DNA of 64,000 nucleotides from Anaerolineae bacterium (GTDB lineage: Bacteria; Chloroflexota; Anaerolineae; Promineifilales; Promineifilaceae). The translations under genes and the position numbers were made by a program. Location of the stretch: NCBI GenBank assembly GCA_023382655.1, contig JAHDWK010000003.1:62001-126000 (forward strand), given 5' to 3'. Below the pieces are notes generated by a model. That model did not search any database and was not told the DNA's origin. It saw nothing but the letters and a program-made list of their open reading frames with translations. Below are positions 17,440-25,808 of the stretch, piece after piece (the stretch's first letter is position 1; the number at the start of each line of letters is the position of its first letter).

Positions 17440-18888
17440 ATGCTCAAGACATTACGCAGCCGGTTATTAGTATCCTATGTGGTGGTGATTCTCATTGCCC
17501 TGGTGGTAGTGGGGGCAGCCATGTTGGCCTTTGTATCCCGGCCCAATGTGCGCTACTTTTTCACCTTGCAGCGGCTGGATGACCTGAGCCGGGTCAGCCG
17601 GAATGAACTGGTACGGCTGCTGCGTGATGGGGCCAGCAATGAAACGATTATCCAGGTGCTAGATGAAACGGCCGTGCAAAACAACGTGCGTATTCTGGTG
17701 CTGGATGCCCGCACGCTGACGGTGATTTATGACAGCGACGTGAACGACGCCTGGCTGGGTGACACTATTCGCGCCGATGAAATTGACCGGCGTTTCCTGC
17801 CTTCCACCGACGCCAATACGGTCGCTGCTCGTTTCCAACATGAAAATGGCTCCACCTGGGTACTCTATTCGCGGGCGCTGTTGGCCAGCGCGGGTGTAGA
17901 CCTACAAATGGTCGTGTATGCTGTGCCTGAACCGACGCCGCGCGCCTTTTTTGATGAGTTGGGTTTTGGCCGGGCGCTGATTTGGGCCGGGCTGCTGGCG
18001 ATGGTAGTGGCGGCGTTGTTGGGGGTGTGGATTGCCCGGTCAGTGGTACGGCCGTTGCAAAAGTTGGTGGGCGCAGCCGAAGCCATCGCTGCCGGGGATT
18101 ATGAGCAGCAATTACCACTGCAAGGGCCGGAAGAGGTGCAGCGCGTCGCTGCCAGTTTCAACACCATGTCCACCGAAGTAACCAAAACGCGCAACGCCCA
18201 ACGCGATTTTGTGGCCAACGTTTCCCATGATTTGAAAACGCCCATTACGTCCATCCGGGGTTGGAGCCAGGCATTGTGGGATGGCACGGCCGTGACCGCC
18301 ACCGATCAACAACAAGCTGCCGGCGTCATCAATGCCGAATCGGAGCGGATGGAGCGCATGGTCAATGGATTACTCGATCTGGCGCGCATCGAATCAGGCC
18401 AGTTGACCTTGAAGCAAGAGCCGGTAGACCTGCAAGCGCTGTTGCAGCATATCCACCAGAGCTTTCTGCCCCGCGCTCAAGAGCACCAGATCACGTTGAC
18501 CCTGGCTGCGCCCTCGGCGCTGACCGTTTGGGGCGACCATGACCGGTTGGTGCAAGTCTTAAGCAATCTGCTAGATAATGCGCTGGCACACACCCCGCCG
18601 GGTGGGGAGGTGCAGCTAGGGCTGGCGCTTTATGGTGAACAGGAGGTAGATGTGTGGGTGCAGGACACCGGCAAAGGCATCCCCGCCGCCGAATTGAGCC
18701 GCATCTTTGAGCGGTTTTACCAGGTGGAAAAGTCACGGATGCGCGGCGACGGCCGTGATGGTTCCGGTCTGGGGCTGGCAATTGTGCAGGAGTTGGTGCA
18801 GTTGCATCACGGCCGTGTGCTGGCCCGCAGCGAAGTGGGCAAAGGCAGTCAGTTTATTGTTCGGCTGCCATTGCCGCGTGAACCGTAA
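17440..18888 (+). CDS. Sensor histidine kinase (HAMP, HisKA, HATPase_c)
   Basis: A 482-residue two-TM sensor kinase. TM1 is at about residues 10-32, the extracytoplasmic sensor region at about 33-180, TM2 at about 182-205 and HAMP at about 206-258. The H-box FVANVSHDLKTPITSIRGW carries the phospho-accepting His near residue 270; the N-box (VLSNLLDNALAHT), G1 (VQDTGKGIP), F-box (IFERFYQVEKSR) and G2 (GSGLGLAIVQELV) boxes are all intact. No response regulator gene adjoins it, so it is an orphan here. The stop codon lies within a 7-base repeat array. The ATG at 17440 lacks a strong ribosome binding site; longer starts add a nonconserved tail. Confidence 0.93.
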   Translation: MLKTLRSRLLVSYVVVILIALVVVGAAMLAFVSRPNVRYFFTLQRLDDLSRVSRNELVRLLRDGASNETIIQVLDETAVQNNVRILVLDARTLTVIYDSDVNDAWLGDTIRADEIDRRFLPSTDANTVAARFQHENGSTWVLYSRALLASAGVDLQMVVYAVPEPTPRAFFDELGFGRALIWAGLLAMVVAALLGVWIARSVVRPLQKLVGAAEAIAAGDYEQQLPLQGPEEVQRVAASFNTMSTEVTKTRNAQRDFVANVSHDLKTPITSIRGWSQALWDGTAVTATDQQQAAGVINAESERMERMVNGLLDLARIESGQLTLKQEPVDLQALLQHIHQSFLPRAQEHQITLTLAAPSALTVWGDHDRLVQVLSNLLDNALAHTPPGGEVQLGLALYGEQEVDVWVQDTGKGIPAAELSRIFERFYQVEKSRMRGDGRDGSGLGLAIVQELVQLHHGRVLARSEVGKGSQFIVRLPLPREP

Positions 18889-18941
18889 TCCGTGAACCGT
18901 AGTCGGACTACGGTTCACGGATTACGAATTACGGCTCATGG
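18881..18941. repeat. Inverted 7-base repeat array at the kinase stop codon
   Basis: About eight 7-base units (CCGTAAT, CCGTGAA, CCGTAGT, then complementary CGGACTA, CGGTTCA, CGGATTA) form near-perfect 19-base arms at 18886-18904 and 18906-18924. The kinase TAA (18886-18888) is inside it. It lies between convergent genes and could act as a terminator. Confidence 0.85.
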
Positions 18942-20300
18942 ATGCCAGGGTAACGAAGGGGGCACGGCCGTTTGGGCATACGGCCCATTGCGCAGATCGT
19001 CAAAAAAGCCGCGTGTATACAACCCGCCGTAGGAGAAAATGGCATGGCCGGCCGTGCCTAACTGCCGCGCCATCTGGATGCGGGCGACAATCTCGTTGAA
19101 GTCATCATAGCTGCCATTGATACCGGGCACGATGTAACGGCCGTTGGCATCCCCCTGAAAGTTTTGCACCAATGTATACCAGCGCGACTGGCCATATAGC
19201 GGCCCATCCCATGTAGTGCCGCCGTAAATCATGGGGGAGATAGCGTCAATGTAGCCGCCACCCACCCACGCTTTAGAATCCTGGTAATAATTGTGGTAGC
19301 CTTCCGAAGCGCCCCAACCCCAATAATCTATATACACCGGCCATACCGCTGCCGTCAGCCAAAAATTGGGTTTATCGGCGATTCCGTTCGCACCATAGAG
19401 CAAATCATAAAACTTGCTCACCGTGCCATTCACCTGCGCCCGCTGCCAATCCTGGTAGCTGTTATAACCGGCGGGCGGCGCCGAGAAACAGGGCACACCG
19501 GCCGCCCCCGCACTTACCGGATCACAGGAGGTGCTGATGTGCCCATACCGAATGTGATCCAGGTGGATGCCGTCAATGTCGTAGCGCGTGACCAGATCGG
19601 CAGCTACCGAAAGGATATGATCGTCAAAAAAGACAGAAGCGGGGGTGGCCCGCCAGTAAGAACTACAATGCACCTGACCGCTCGTCGTCCATTGTAAACC
19701 GTTGGGTCTACCACCGGATGTGCCATGATAGTTGACCAGCCGCCAGTATAGGGGTAAAGGCGTTACGTCAGGGTCAGGCGGCGTGGTGCAGTTATCCCAC
19801 ACCGGATAGACATTGATGTAGGCGTGTACCTGAATATTTTGGGCATGGGCGCGGTCAATCATGTAGGCCAGCGGGTCCCAGTACGGGTTGGGCGGCACAC
19901 CTAGCCCTTGTGCGCTGACGCGGTAGGCCCAGGGTTCAATCGGGGAATCATAGTAAGCATCGCCCGCGCCGCGCACCTGGAAGAAGATAGCGTTGAAACC
20001 GGCATAGGCGGCATTGTTGACGATCTCGTCAATTTTGGCCGGGCTGGCAGGATTGTTGTAATCGGTCCAATCAAAGCGCGTCACCCATAGACCACGCATT
20101 TCTACCATCTGTCCGGGTGGGGTGGCAGTGGGAGTCGGTGTGGGCGTGGGGGTGGGTGTAGGCGTAAAGGTGGGCGTGGGCATGGGGCGCATCACCAGCG
20201 GCAGGTAGGTGGGAGGGGGCGGCGTTTGGGCGAGTACGGCCGTGACCAAGCCGCCAATAAACAGGAGCAAGATGATGATCGCTGTCAGTTGAGATTTCAT
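18936..20300 (-). CDS. Secreted GHL10-type (DUF187) glycoside-hydrolase-like protein
   Basis: A 454-residue protein with a signal peptide (about residues 1-24), a Pro/Thr-rich linker of repeated TP pairs (about 38-62) and a TIM-barrel-like domain starting MRGLWVTRFDW near residue 68. The family landmarks AGFNAIFFQVRGAGDAYY, IDRAHAQNIQVHAYIN, a GIHLDHIRY segment with acidic residues and a YGG-type C-terminal strand are present. Members are extracellular hydrolases acting on polysaccharides; the exact substrate is not known. The linker suggests display at the surface. It is the last gene of the minus-strand run that begins with yebC and starts only seven bases after the ruvA stop. Confidence 0.85.
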   Translation of the reverse strand: MKSQLTAIIILLLFIGGLVTAVLAQTPPPPTYLPLVMRPMPTPTFTPTPTPTPTPTPTATPPGQMVEMRGLWVTRFDWTDYNNPASPAKIDEIVNNAAYAGFNAIFFQVRGAGDAYYDSPIEPWAYRVSAQGLGVPPNPYWDPLAYMIDRAHAQNIQVHAYINVYPVWDNCTTPPDPDVTPLPLYWRLVNYHGTSGGRPNGLQWTTSGQVHCSSYWRATPASVFFDDHILSVAADLVTRYDIDGIHLDHIRYGHISTSCDPVSAGAAGVPCFSAPPAGYNSYQDWQRAQVNGTVSKFYDLLYGANGIADKPNFWLTAAVWPVYIDYWGWGASEGYHNYYQDSKAWVGGGYIDAISPMIYGGTTWDGPLYGQSRWYTLVQNFQGDANGRYIVPGINGSYDDFNEIVARIQMARQLGTAGHAIFSYGGLYTRGFFDDLRNGPYAQTAVPPSLPWHP

Positions 20301-20306
20301 AGCAGG

Positions 20307-20888
20307 CTATCCCTGATCCAGATATTGCAGCGCCAACTGCACCCGCTCGTCTACCGTTTTGGCTTCACGGGGCAGCCGTTGCAAGGCGGCCTGCGCCTCC
20401 ACAATGCTGAAGCCCAGACCGGTGAGGAAATCAATCACATCGGCATCCACATCACTGACAAAGGGCACGGCCGTGCCCGCCTGGCTCATATCCATTTTGT
20501 CCCGCAGTTGGAACATGATGCGTTCGGCCGTCTTTTTGCCAATACCGGGGACGCGCTGGAGTACGGCCGTTTCCTCCCGCAAAATGGCGCTTTTCAGTAG
20601 CTCCGGGCTGAGGGTAGATAAAATGGACAGCGCTACCTTTGGCCCCACGCCGTTTACCCCCAGCAACACCTCAAACAACTGCAAATCATCCGTCGTTTCA
20701 AAGCCATACAGCGCCAACTCCTGCTCACGGACAATCAGGTGCGTGTGTAGATGAATGGAGCGGCCTACGCCGCCCACGTCTTCCAACACCGTGCGCGGCA
20801 CAAACACCCGCACCCCTACCCCGCCCACAGCGATGATGAGGGCAGCGTTTTCAATTCTTTGGATTGAGCCGGAAATGGATGCGATCAT
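20307..20888 (-). CDS. ruvA: Holliday junction ATP-dependent DNA helicase subunit RuvA
   Basis: A 193-residue RuvA. The N-terminal OB fold starts MIASISGSIQRIE; the central helix-hairpin-helix motifs (LLGVNGVGPKVALSIL and LQRVPGIGKKTAERI) bind the junction; the C-terminal UBA-like domain that contacts RuvB is at about 145-193. RuvA tetramers hold the four-way junction while RuvB migrates it. The ATG at 20888 gives the standard N-terminus; an upstream ATG at 20927 would only translate the repeat array. No ruvB is in the window. It follows ruvC in a conserved order. Confidence 0.95.
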   Translation of the reverse strand: MIASISGSIQRIENAALIIAVGGVGVRVFVPRTVLEDVGGVGRSIHLHTHLIVREQELALYGFETTDDLQLFEVLLGVNGVGPKVALSILSTLSPELLKSAILREETAVLQRVPGIGKKTAERIMFQLRDKMDMSQAGTAVPFVSDVDADVIDFLTGLGFSIVEAQAALQRLPREAKTVDERVQLALQYLDQG

Positions 20889-20934
20889 AAGGTAATTGGG
20901 TAATTGGGTAATTACGTAATTACCCAATTACTCA
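20889..20934. repeat. 8-base repeat array between ruvC and ruvA
   Basis: GTAATTGG-like 8-base units repeated about three times and then inverted (GTAATTAC, CCAATTAC), overlapping the last codons of ruvC and ending directly at the ruvA start codon, where no ribosome binding site is visible. Confidence 0.8.
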
Positions 20935-21416
20935 TACAGACTCTCAAACCGTTGATAATGATAATGCGTAATCGCCACTGCCAGGCCGTCGGCGGCGTCG
21001 TCGGGGCGGGGCGTCTCTTCCAGGTCGAGCAGGTTGCGCACCATGAGCTGCACCTGTTTTTTGTCTGCCTTGCCGTAGCCGGTGACGGCGTCTTTGATTT
21101 TAGGCGGAGAGTATTCGGCGATGGGCAGGCCGGCGTTTGCCAACGTTAGCAGTAGCACACCCCGTGCCTGACCTACGGTGATGGCGGTAGTGATGTTACG
21201 GCCGAAGAACACTTCTTCCACACCGGCCGTGTCTGGCTGATACTCGTCAATCAACTGTTGTAACTCACGCTGGATGGTTTGCAGGCGGTGGGGCATGGGG
21301 GCGTCGGAGGGGGTGGAGATGACGCCGTAGGTCACGGCCGTGAACTGCCCCTCTATCACATCAATAATCCCATATCCGGTGGTTGCCGTCCCCGGGTCCA
21401 GCCCAATAATTCTCAT
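20928..21416 (-). CDS. ruvC: Crossover junction endodeoxyribonuclease RuvC
   Basis: A 162-residue Holliday-junction resolvase. The four acidic active-site positions are visible: Asp in GLDPGTATTG near residue 7, Glu in GVEEVFF near 66, and the Asp pair in RPDDAADGLAVA near 138-141. RuvC cuts the junction symmetrically in the RuvABC resolvasome. It lies between yebC and ruvA, the usual order in many phyla; the spacer to yebC is a 7-base repeat array. The last codons are written by the 8-base array at 20889. Confidence 0.96.
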   Translation of the reverse strand: MRIIGLDPGTATTGYGIIDVIEGQFTAVTYGVISTPSDAPMPHRLQTIQRELQQLIDEYQPDTAGVEEVFFGRNITTAITVGQARGVLLLTLANAGLPIAEYSPPKIKDAVTGYGKADKKQVQLMVRNLLDLEETPRPDDAADGLAVAITHYHYQRFESLYE

Positions 21417-21418
21417 TA

Positions 21419-21491
21419 GTGAGGAATTATGAATTGTGAATTATGAATTATGAAAAAGAGATTCCTTCATAATTCCTAATTCATAATTTTT
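21419..21491. repeat. Inverted 7-base repeat array between yebC and ruvC
   Basis: GAATTAT-type units (four on one side, about three in inverted orientation on the other) fill the 74-base spacer. The arms can pair, making a long hairpin in the ruv mRNA. Confidence 0.85.
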
Positions 21492-22240
21492 CAGGCTGCT
21501 TCTAAAGCGGCCATCGTTTCGTCGCTCATGTCGAGGGCGGAGTAGACGTTTTGCACGTCATCCAGGTCTTCCAGCGCTTCCACGCATTTCATCACCTGCA
21601 TGGATTCGCTGAGCGACAGCCCCAACGGATTGTTGGGGTCATAAATCATGCTGGCTTCCGTCAGGTTATAGCCGCTCTTTTGCAAATGGTTGCGCACACT
21701 TTGGAATTTATCCAGTTCGACGTAAATTTCGGCCGCGCCATCTTCAAACTGCACATCTTCCGCCCCCATTTCGGCGGCGGCCATAAACAGTTCGTCCTGG
21801 TCAAATTTGCCCTCAACGGCAATGTACCCTTTACGGGTGAACTGCCAGGAAACGGAACCGGCTTCAGCCATATTCCCATTGTTCTTGCCCAGGGCGTGGC
21901 GAATGTCGGCCACCGCCCGGTTGCGATTGTCGGTCACGGTTTCGATGAGGATGCCCACACCATGCGGCCCATATGCTTCGTACATCACCGACTCCAACTG
22001 CCCGCCTTCCAATTCGCCGGTGCCTCGTTTGATGGCCCGTTCGATGTTGTCTTTGGGCATGTTGTCGGCTTTGGCTTTGTCTATGGCCAGGGCCAGGGCG
22101 TTGTTAAAGTTGGGGTCGCCGCCGCCTTCGCGGGCGGCAATGGTGATGTCTTTTGCCAAGCGGGTGAAAATTTTGCCCCGTTTTTTATCGGTGGCGGCTT
22201 TTTTGTGTTTAATGGTTGCCCATTTTGAATGACCAGACAT
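21491..22240 (-). CDS. yebC: YebC/PmpR family transcriptional/translational regulator
   Basis: A 249-residue YebC protein starting with the invariant MSGHSKWATIKHKKAA, followed by GKIFTRLAKDITIAAREGGGDP and the TDNRNRAVADIRHAL segment. The three-domain length is normal. YebC-family proteins bind DNA or, as shown for some members, help ribosomes on difficult peptide motifs. It opens the yebC-ruvC-ruvA group. Upstream is a short 7-base repeat array, and GGAGATC lies in front of the start. Confidence 0.95.
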   Translation of the reverse strand: MSGHSKWATIKHKKAATDKKRGKIFTRLAKDITIAAREGGGDPNFNNALALAIDKAKADNMPKDNIERAIKRGTGELEGGQLESVMYEAYGPHGVGILIETVTDNRNRAVADIRHALGKNNGNMAEAGSVSWQFTRKGYIAVEGKFDQDELFMAAAEMGAEDVQFEDGAAEIYVELDKFQSVRNHLQKSGYNLTEASMIYDPNNPLGLSLSESMQVMKCVEALEDLDDVQNVYSALDMSDETMAALEAA

Positions 22241-22270
22241 TGTTGATCTCCTGTTTGGGTGGGCGTCGTC

Positions 22271-22304
22271 CGGTAATCCGTAATCCGTAATCGGTGAATT
22301 GTCA
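22271..22304. repeat. Short 7-base repeat array upstream of yebC
   Basis: About four units of TAATCCG/TAATCGG between the GT8-like gene and yebC. Confidence 0.75.
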
Positions 22305-22350
22305 GGTAGCCCACATTTTAGTTAATTTGCGAAGGAGGATTATATCACAG

Positions 22351-23400
22351 TCAGGGTTTGCGGGAACGAGCACGGCCGTCCCCCTTCCCCTTCTTTCTCG
22401 CCACTTTCTTATCTAGCGCGGGGGGCGTCCCCATAGAGGGCTGGAACTTTTCAATATCCGCCTGCAAGCTACGCAGCTTTTTGAAGGTGAGCAGTTCCGG
22501 GTAGGCGCGGGTCATCTGGCGGTAGGTAGTGTGCCATAGTTGAAAGTCGGCGCGACGGCCGTAGCGCGCCATACTGCCCTCCTTGCGAAACTGCCAGGGC
22601 TTGAAGCCGGTGTAATGAATGCCCCACAACACGGCCGGGTCAGGGTAGCCATTCAGGCTGTGAAAACGCAAATCCACATTCGTCCAGTGACCCGACCAGC
22701 GCAGCGTCAGATATTGCATCTCCGGCCATTCAAACTGGTTACTCACCATGTCGCGGACTTCCGGCCGTTCTAAATCCTGCAAAATTACCCGGAACTCTAC
22801 TAACGACGGCTCAATGACCAGCAGCGAACTGATGACACCCATGTTGGTGGGGTCAGCCGCTACCCGGTCGGTGATGGTTTTAGGGATGGGCTGCCCATGT
22901 GGGCAATCGGCGTAGATGTGATGCCAGTTCCAGGTGCCATCCTGCGCCACACTCTCAGGGATAATAAAGTTGCCATCCGCGCCCCACTCCATGACGTGTG
23001 TTTTGTGTTCATTGATCGTCCCGGCGGGGGTGGGCAGGCTGAAAAGCTGGTCGTACCGTTTCAGCGGCAGCAGGTCGGCGTCCAGCAGGCAAATTTTGTC
23101 ATAGTGCAGACCCAAATCGCCGTCGGCCCCCAGGCGCAGGGCGTGGAATTTGGTAAAGACGAGGGGGAGATACGGCCGTGACCCCGCCAGTTTGTGTGAG
23201 ATGACAATTGGCTCCACTTCCAACACCCGGTCATACAACAGCGCCAGCGCCTTCCGCGTCGTGCCGGTAATTTCCCGCGTCACCAGACAAATGATGTCTG
23301 CCTGCGTCTTCTGCCGCCGCAGCCCATACGCCAGCAGCAGCACGGCCGGCAGGTAACTGTCATTGAGGGTAAAGAGGGTGACAAAGGCGAAATGGGGCAT
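22351..23400 (-). CDS. Glycogenin-like / GT8-family glycosyltransferase
   Basis: A 349-residue protein with the GT8 layout: an N-terminal strand FVTLFTLNDSYLPAVLLLAYGLRR, the DxD metal-binding motif in KICLLDADLLPL near residues 98-109, and a later HYTGFKPW segment (about 261-268) corresponding to the HYxGxxKPW motif of glycogenin and galactinol synthases. The C-terminal tail is Lys/Arg-rich. It probably transfers a sugar from a nucleotide donor in the cytoplasm; acceptor unknown. It sits 59 bases after the GH1 gene with only repeats between, so the two may be co-transcribed. No ribosome binding site is evident. Confidence 0.85.
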   Translation of the reverse strand: MPHFAFVTLFTLNDSYLPAVLLLAYGLRRQKTQADIICLVTREITGTTRKALALLYDRVLEVEPIVISHKLAGSRPYLPLVFTKFHALRLGADGDLGLHYDKICLLDADLLPLKRYDQLFSLPTPAGTINEHKTHVMEWGADGNFIIPESVAQDGTWNWHHIYADCPHGQPIPKTITDRVAADPTNMGVISSLLVIEPSLVEFRVILQDLERPEVRDMVSNQFEWPEMQYLTLRWSGHWTNVDLRFHSLNGYPDPAVLWGIHYTGFKPWQFRKEGSMARYGRRADFQLWHTTYRQMTRAYPELLTFKKLRSLQADIEKFQPSMGTPPALDKKVARKKGKGDGRARSRKP

Positions 23401-23468
23401 GATGGAGATTGAGAGGTTGAGAGATTGAGAGGTTGAGAGATTGGCTTCGCGCCAATCTCCTAATCTCC
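23401..23468. repeat. Inverted 8-base repeat array between GH1 and GT8 genes
   Basis: TTGAGAGA/TTGAGAGG units alternate about five times, then after a short loop the complementary TAATCTCC-like units follow and enter the last codons of the GH1 gene. Confidence 0.85.
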
Positions 23469-24875
23469 TGATCTCCCCATCTCCATTGCGGCCACCGGCG
23501 CTTCGCCGGGAAACATCGTGGCCATTAATTCTGGCGCGTACTGTTCGGCCATGTCGCTGCTGATGCCGCGCTGATGGCAGATGGCGGTGTATAGTTCGCC
23601 GCTGCGGCGCAGGCGGCGGGTTTGTGTTTCCGGGTCCAGTTCAATCAGGCCAAAGCGCTGCGTCCAGCCGCGATCCCATTCAAAGTTATCCACCAGGCTC
23701 CAGTGGTAGTAACCCATTACCGGGTAACAAAAGCTGACGGCCCGCCAGATTTCGCGCAGGTGGGTGAGGAGGAAGGACGGCCGTAACCGATCATCCGCAT
23801 CAGGCACTCCATTTTCGGTGATGTACAGGGGCTTGTTGTATTTCAGCACGCGCTGGATGGCCCGGTACAAGCCCGCCGGGTACACCTCGCCGTAGTTACC
23901 ATCGCTGACCACTGCCTCCGGCGTCCATTCCGTCTCAAAAAAGGTTTTGGGCGGGGGGAAACGCAGGTAAAAGCGGGTGTAATAATTGACGCCGATGAAA
24001 TCATAACTACCGGCCAGCCCTTTGATTTTGGTGGAGCCGAGGGGGGTGCGCATACGGCCGTCGGCCACCGCGTTCAGCCACATGCCGTTAAATAGCCCAT
24101 CCATCCGCCGCGTCCACCACTTGCTCACGAAGGAACTGCCCGGCTTGGGTTCCAGGATGGGGATATTTTTAGCATATCCTACTTCGGCTTCCGGGTATTT
24201 GGTTTTGATCACCTCATACGCGGCGGCATGGCACATCAGCATATGTTTGGCCGCTTCCAGCCCGGCGCGCAGCCCCATCTGCTGCGGTGCGGGGAAAACG
24301 CCGCCCATATACCGGGCAAACACATACACCATCGGCTCGTTAATGGTAATCCATTTGGGGATCAGGTCGCCTAGCACATCCGCCACCTTGCTCACGTATC
24401 GCTGGAAGTATTCCACCACGATCTGGCGGTTGAAGTCACCCTTTTCCACCAGCCACAGCGGATTACTGAAATGGTGCAATGTCACCATCGGCTCTATGCC
24501 CCGATTGTGCATCGCCTGGAGAATCTGGCGGTACCGATCCAGGGCATCGTCGTCAAAAACGCTTGGTTCTGGCTCGATGCGGCTCCATTCCAGCGACAGG
24601 CGGTGGGCGTTGGTGCCCATCTCGGCGGCGGCGTCCAGGTCGCTTTCGGCGTCCGCCCACCAGTTGCAGGCCAGACCAGAGCGATGGTTTTGCCGGATAC
24701 GGCCCGAAGCCACTTCGGATTCGCCCGAAGCCGCTGCGTGGCTGCCACGCCGTTCGCCGTCGCCCTGCTCCCAGGCCCACCAATCACTGTTTGTATTATT
24801 CCCTTCCACCTGGTAGGCGGCCGTAGCCGTCCCCCAACGAAAGTCGGTCGGGAATAACATGTGTGCCTTTGCCAT
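23460..24875 (-). CDS. Family 1 glycoside hydrolase (beta-glucosidase-like)
   Basis: A 471-residue GH1 enzyme hydrolysing beta-linked glycosides with retention. The N-terminal FPTDFRWGTATAAYQVEG, the acid/base Glu in TINEPMVY (about residue 178) and the nucleophile Glu in YITENGVPD (about 345) are present, as is the NYYTRFY segment. No signal peptide, so it is cytoplasmic. Residues about 36-68 form an unusual Ser/Gly/Arg-rich insertion (around GSHAAASGESEVASG) before the ACNWWADAESD segment. GGAGG lies upstream of the ATG at 24875. The gene is divergent from the V4R gene, with a 7-base repeat array in the shared region. Confidence 0.93.
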   Translation of the reverse strand: MAKAHMLFPTDFRWGTATAAYQVEGNNTNSDWWAWEQGDGERRGSHAAASGESEVASGRIRQNHRSGLACNWWADAESDLDAAAEMGTNAHRLSLEWSRIEPEPSVFDDDALDRYRQILQAMHNRGIEPMVTLHHFSNPLWLVEKGDFNRQIVVEYFQRYVSKVADVLGDLIPKWITINEPMVYVFARYMGGVFPAPQQMGLRAGLEAAKHMLMCHAAAYEVIKTKYPEAEVGYAKNIPILEPKPGSSFVSKWWTRRMDGLFNGMWLNAVADGRMRTPLGSTKIKGLAGSYDFIGVNYYTRFYLRFPPPKTFFETEWTPEAVVSDGNYGEVYPAGLYRAIQRVLKYNKPLYITENGVPDADDRLRPSFLLTHLREIWRAVSFCYPVMGYYHWSLVDNFEWDRGWTQRFGLIELDPETQTRRLRRSGELYTAICHQRGISSDMAEQYAPELMATMFPGEAPVAAMEMGRSGD

Positions 24876-24884
24876 CTCGCCTCC

Positions 24885-24952
24885 GTAATCCGTAGCCCGT
24901 TATCCGTAGTTCGTAATCCGTAATCCGTGATCCGATTACGGGTCACGCGCAA
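24885..24952. repeat. 7-base repeat array in the GH1/V4R divergent region
   Basis: About eight CCGTAAT-like units (CCGTAGC, CCGTTAT, CCGTAGT, CCGTGAT) then an inverted end (CCGATTA, CGGGTCA). It occupies most of the 147-base divergent intergenic region. Confidence 0.85.
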
Positions 24953-25022
24953 GAGTAACACGCCGTTTTGCCCATGCCAAATAGCTTGTTATACTTGTAA
25001 CATCTTTGCCACCTGTCCTGTA

Positions 25023-25745
25023 ATGATGGAGAAACAGGGTGGCGCTTCACAACAAAATGCATTTCTTCAGACATACCATTCACAGTTAAGGCGCCGTTGG
25101 AGTGTTTTTGTGAAAGACCTGGTACCCCCAAGCGGTTACTATTATCCCAACAAAATGGGCCGTATCCTTCTCATTTCTATGGAAGAAGTCATGGGTAGAA
25201 ATGGTCTGAACGCCTTGTTAAATCTCATTGATTTACGTGACTACATGCAAGATTTGCCGCCAGATAATTTAGAGCGGGAATTTGATTTTGCCCACATCAG
25301 CAATCTAAACAAATCATTGCGCGAAATCTATGGGCCACGGGGGGGGCGTGGTCTGGCTTTGCGGGGTGGGCGGGCTATCTTTTCGCGGGGGCTGCGTCAA
25401 TTTGGCGCATTGGCCGGCGTTAGCGACCTGGCCTTCAAAGTGCTGCCCCTCAAGACCAAACTCAAAATTGGCGTCCCGGCCGTAGCCCGCATTTTTACCC
25501 AATTTAGCGATCAGACCAGCCATGTAGAAGAAATGGATGACCATTTTTTGTATACTATCGAACGCTGTTCGGAATGTTGGCAGCAGACAAGTGACCGGGC
25601 GGTATGTTATATTGCCGTCGGCATTTTGCAAGAAACGCTGCGCTGGGTCAGCGGTGGATTGGAATTTCGGGTAGACCAGGTAGCTTGTAAGGCCATGGGA
25701 CACGAAGCCTGCGTTTTTAGAATTGACAAAGACCCAATCAAGTAA
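25023..25745 (+). CDS. V4R-domain (4-vinyl-reductase-like) sensory protein
   Basis: A 240-residue soluble protein. The C-terminal third (about 160-235) is a V4R domain: a CSECW segment, then GILQETLRWVSGG and the pair of Cys in QVACKAMGHEACVF, which are the small-ligand and metal-binding positions of the family. The N-terminal part resembles the helical region found with V4R in other bacterial sensors. It is followed 63 bases later by a response regulator and is probably its partner or sensor. The start is uncertain: ATGs at 25023 and 25026 have no clear ribosome binding site and an upstream start at 24927 would read through the repeat array. Confidence 0.75.
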   Translation: MMEKQGGASQQNAFLQTYHSQLRRRWSVFVKDLVPPSGYYYPNKMGRILLISMEEVMGRNGLNALLNLIDLRDYMQDLPPDNLEREFDFAHISNLNKSLREIYGPRGGRGLALRGGRAIFSRGLRQFGALAGVSDLAFKVLPLKTKLKIGVPAVARIFTQFSDQTSHVEEMDDHFLYTIERCSECWQQTSDRAVCYIAVGILQETLRWVSGGLEFRVDQVACKAMGHEACVFRIDKDPIK

Positions 25746-25749
25746 AGTA

Positions 25750-25782
25750 AGAAGTCGGGTTTTTTAAAGAAACCCGACTTCT
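25750..25782. terminator. Stem-loop between V4R and response regulator genes
   Basis: Thirteen-base perfect arms at 25750-25762 and 25770-25782, loop of seven. No T-run follows, so it may attenuate rather than stop the transcript. Same AGAAG...CTTCT family as 1758. Confidence 0.55.
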
Positions 25783-25808
25783 AGCGGGCTTTTGAAGGAA
25801 CAAAGCAC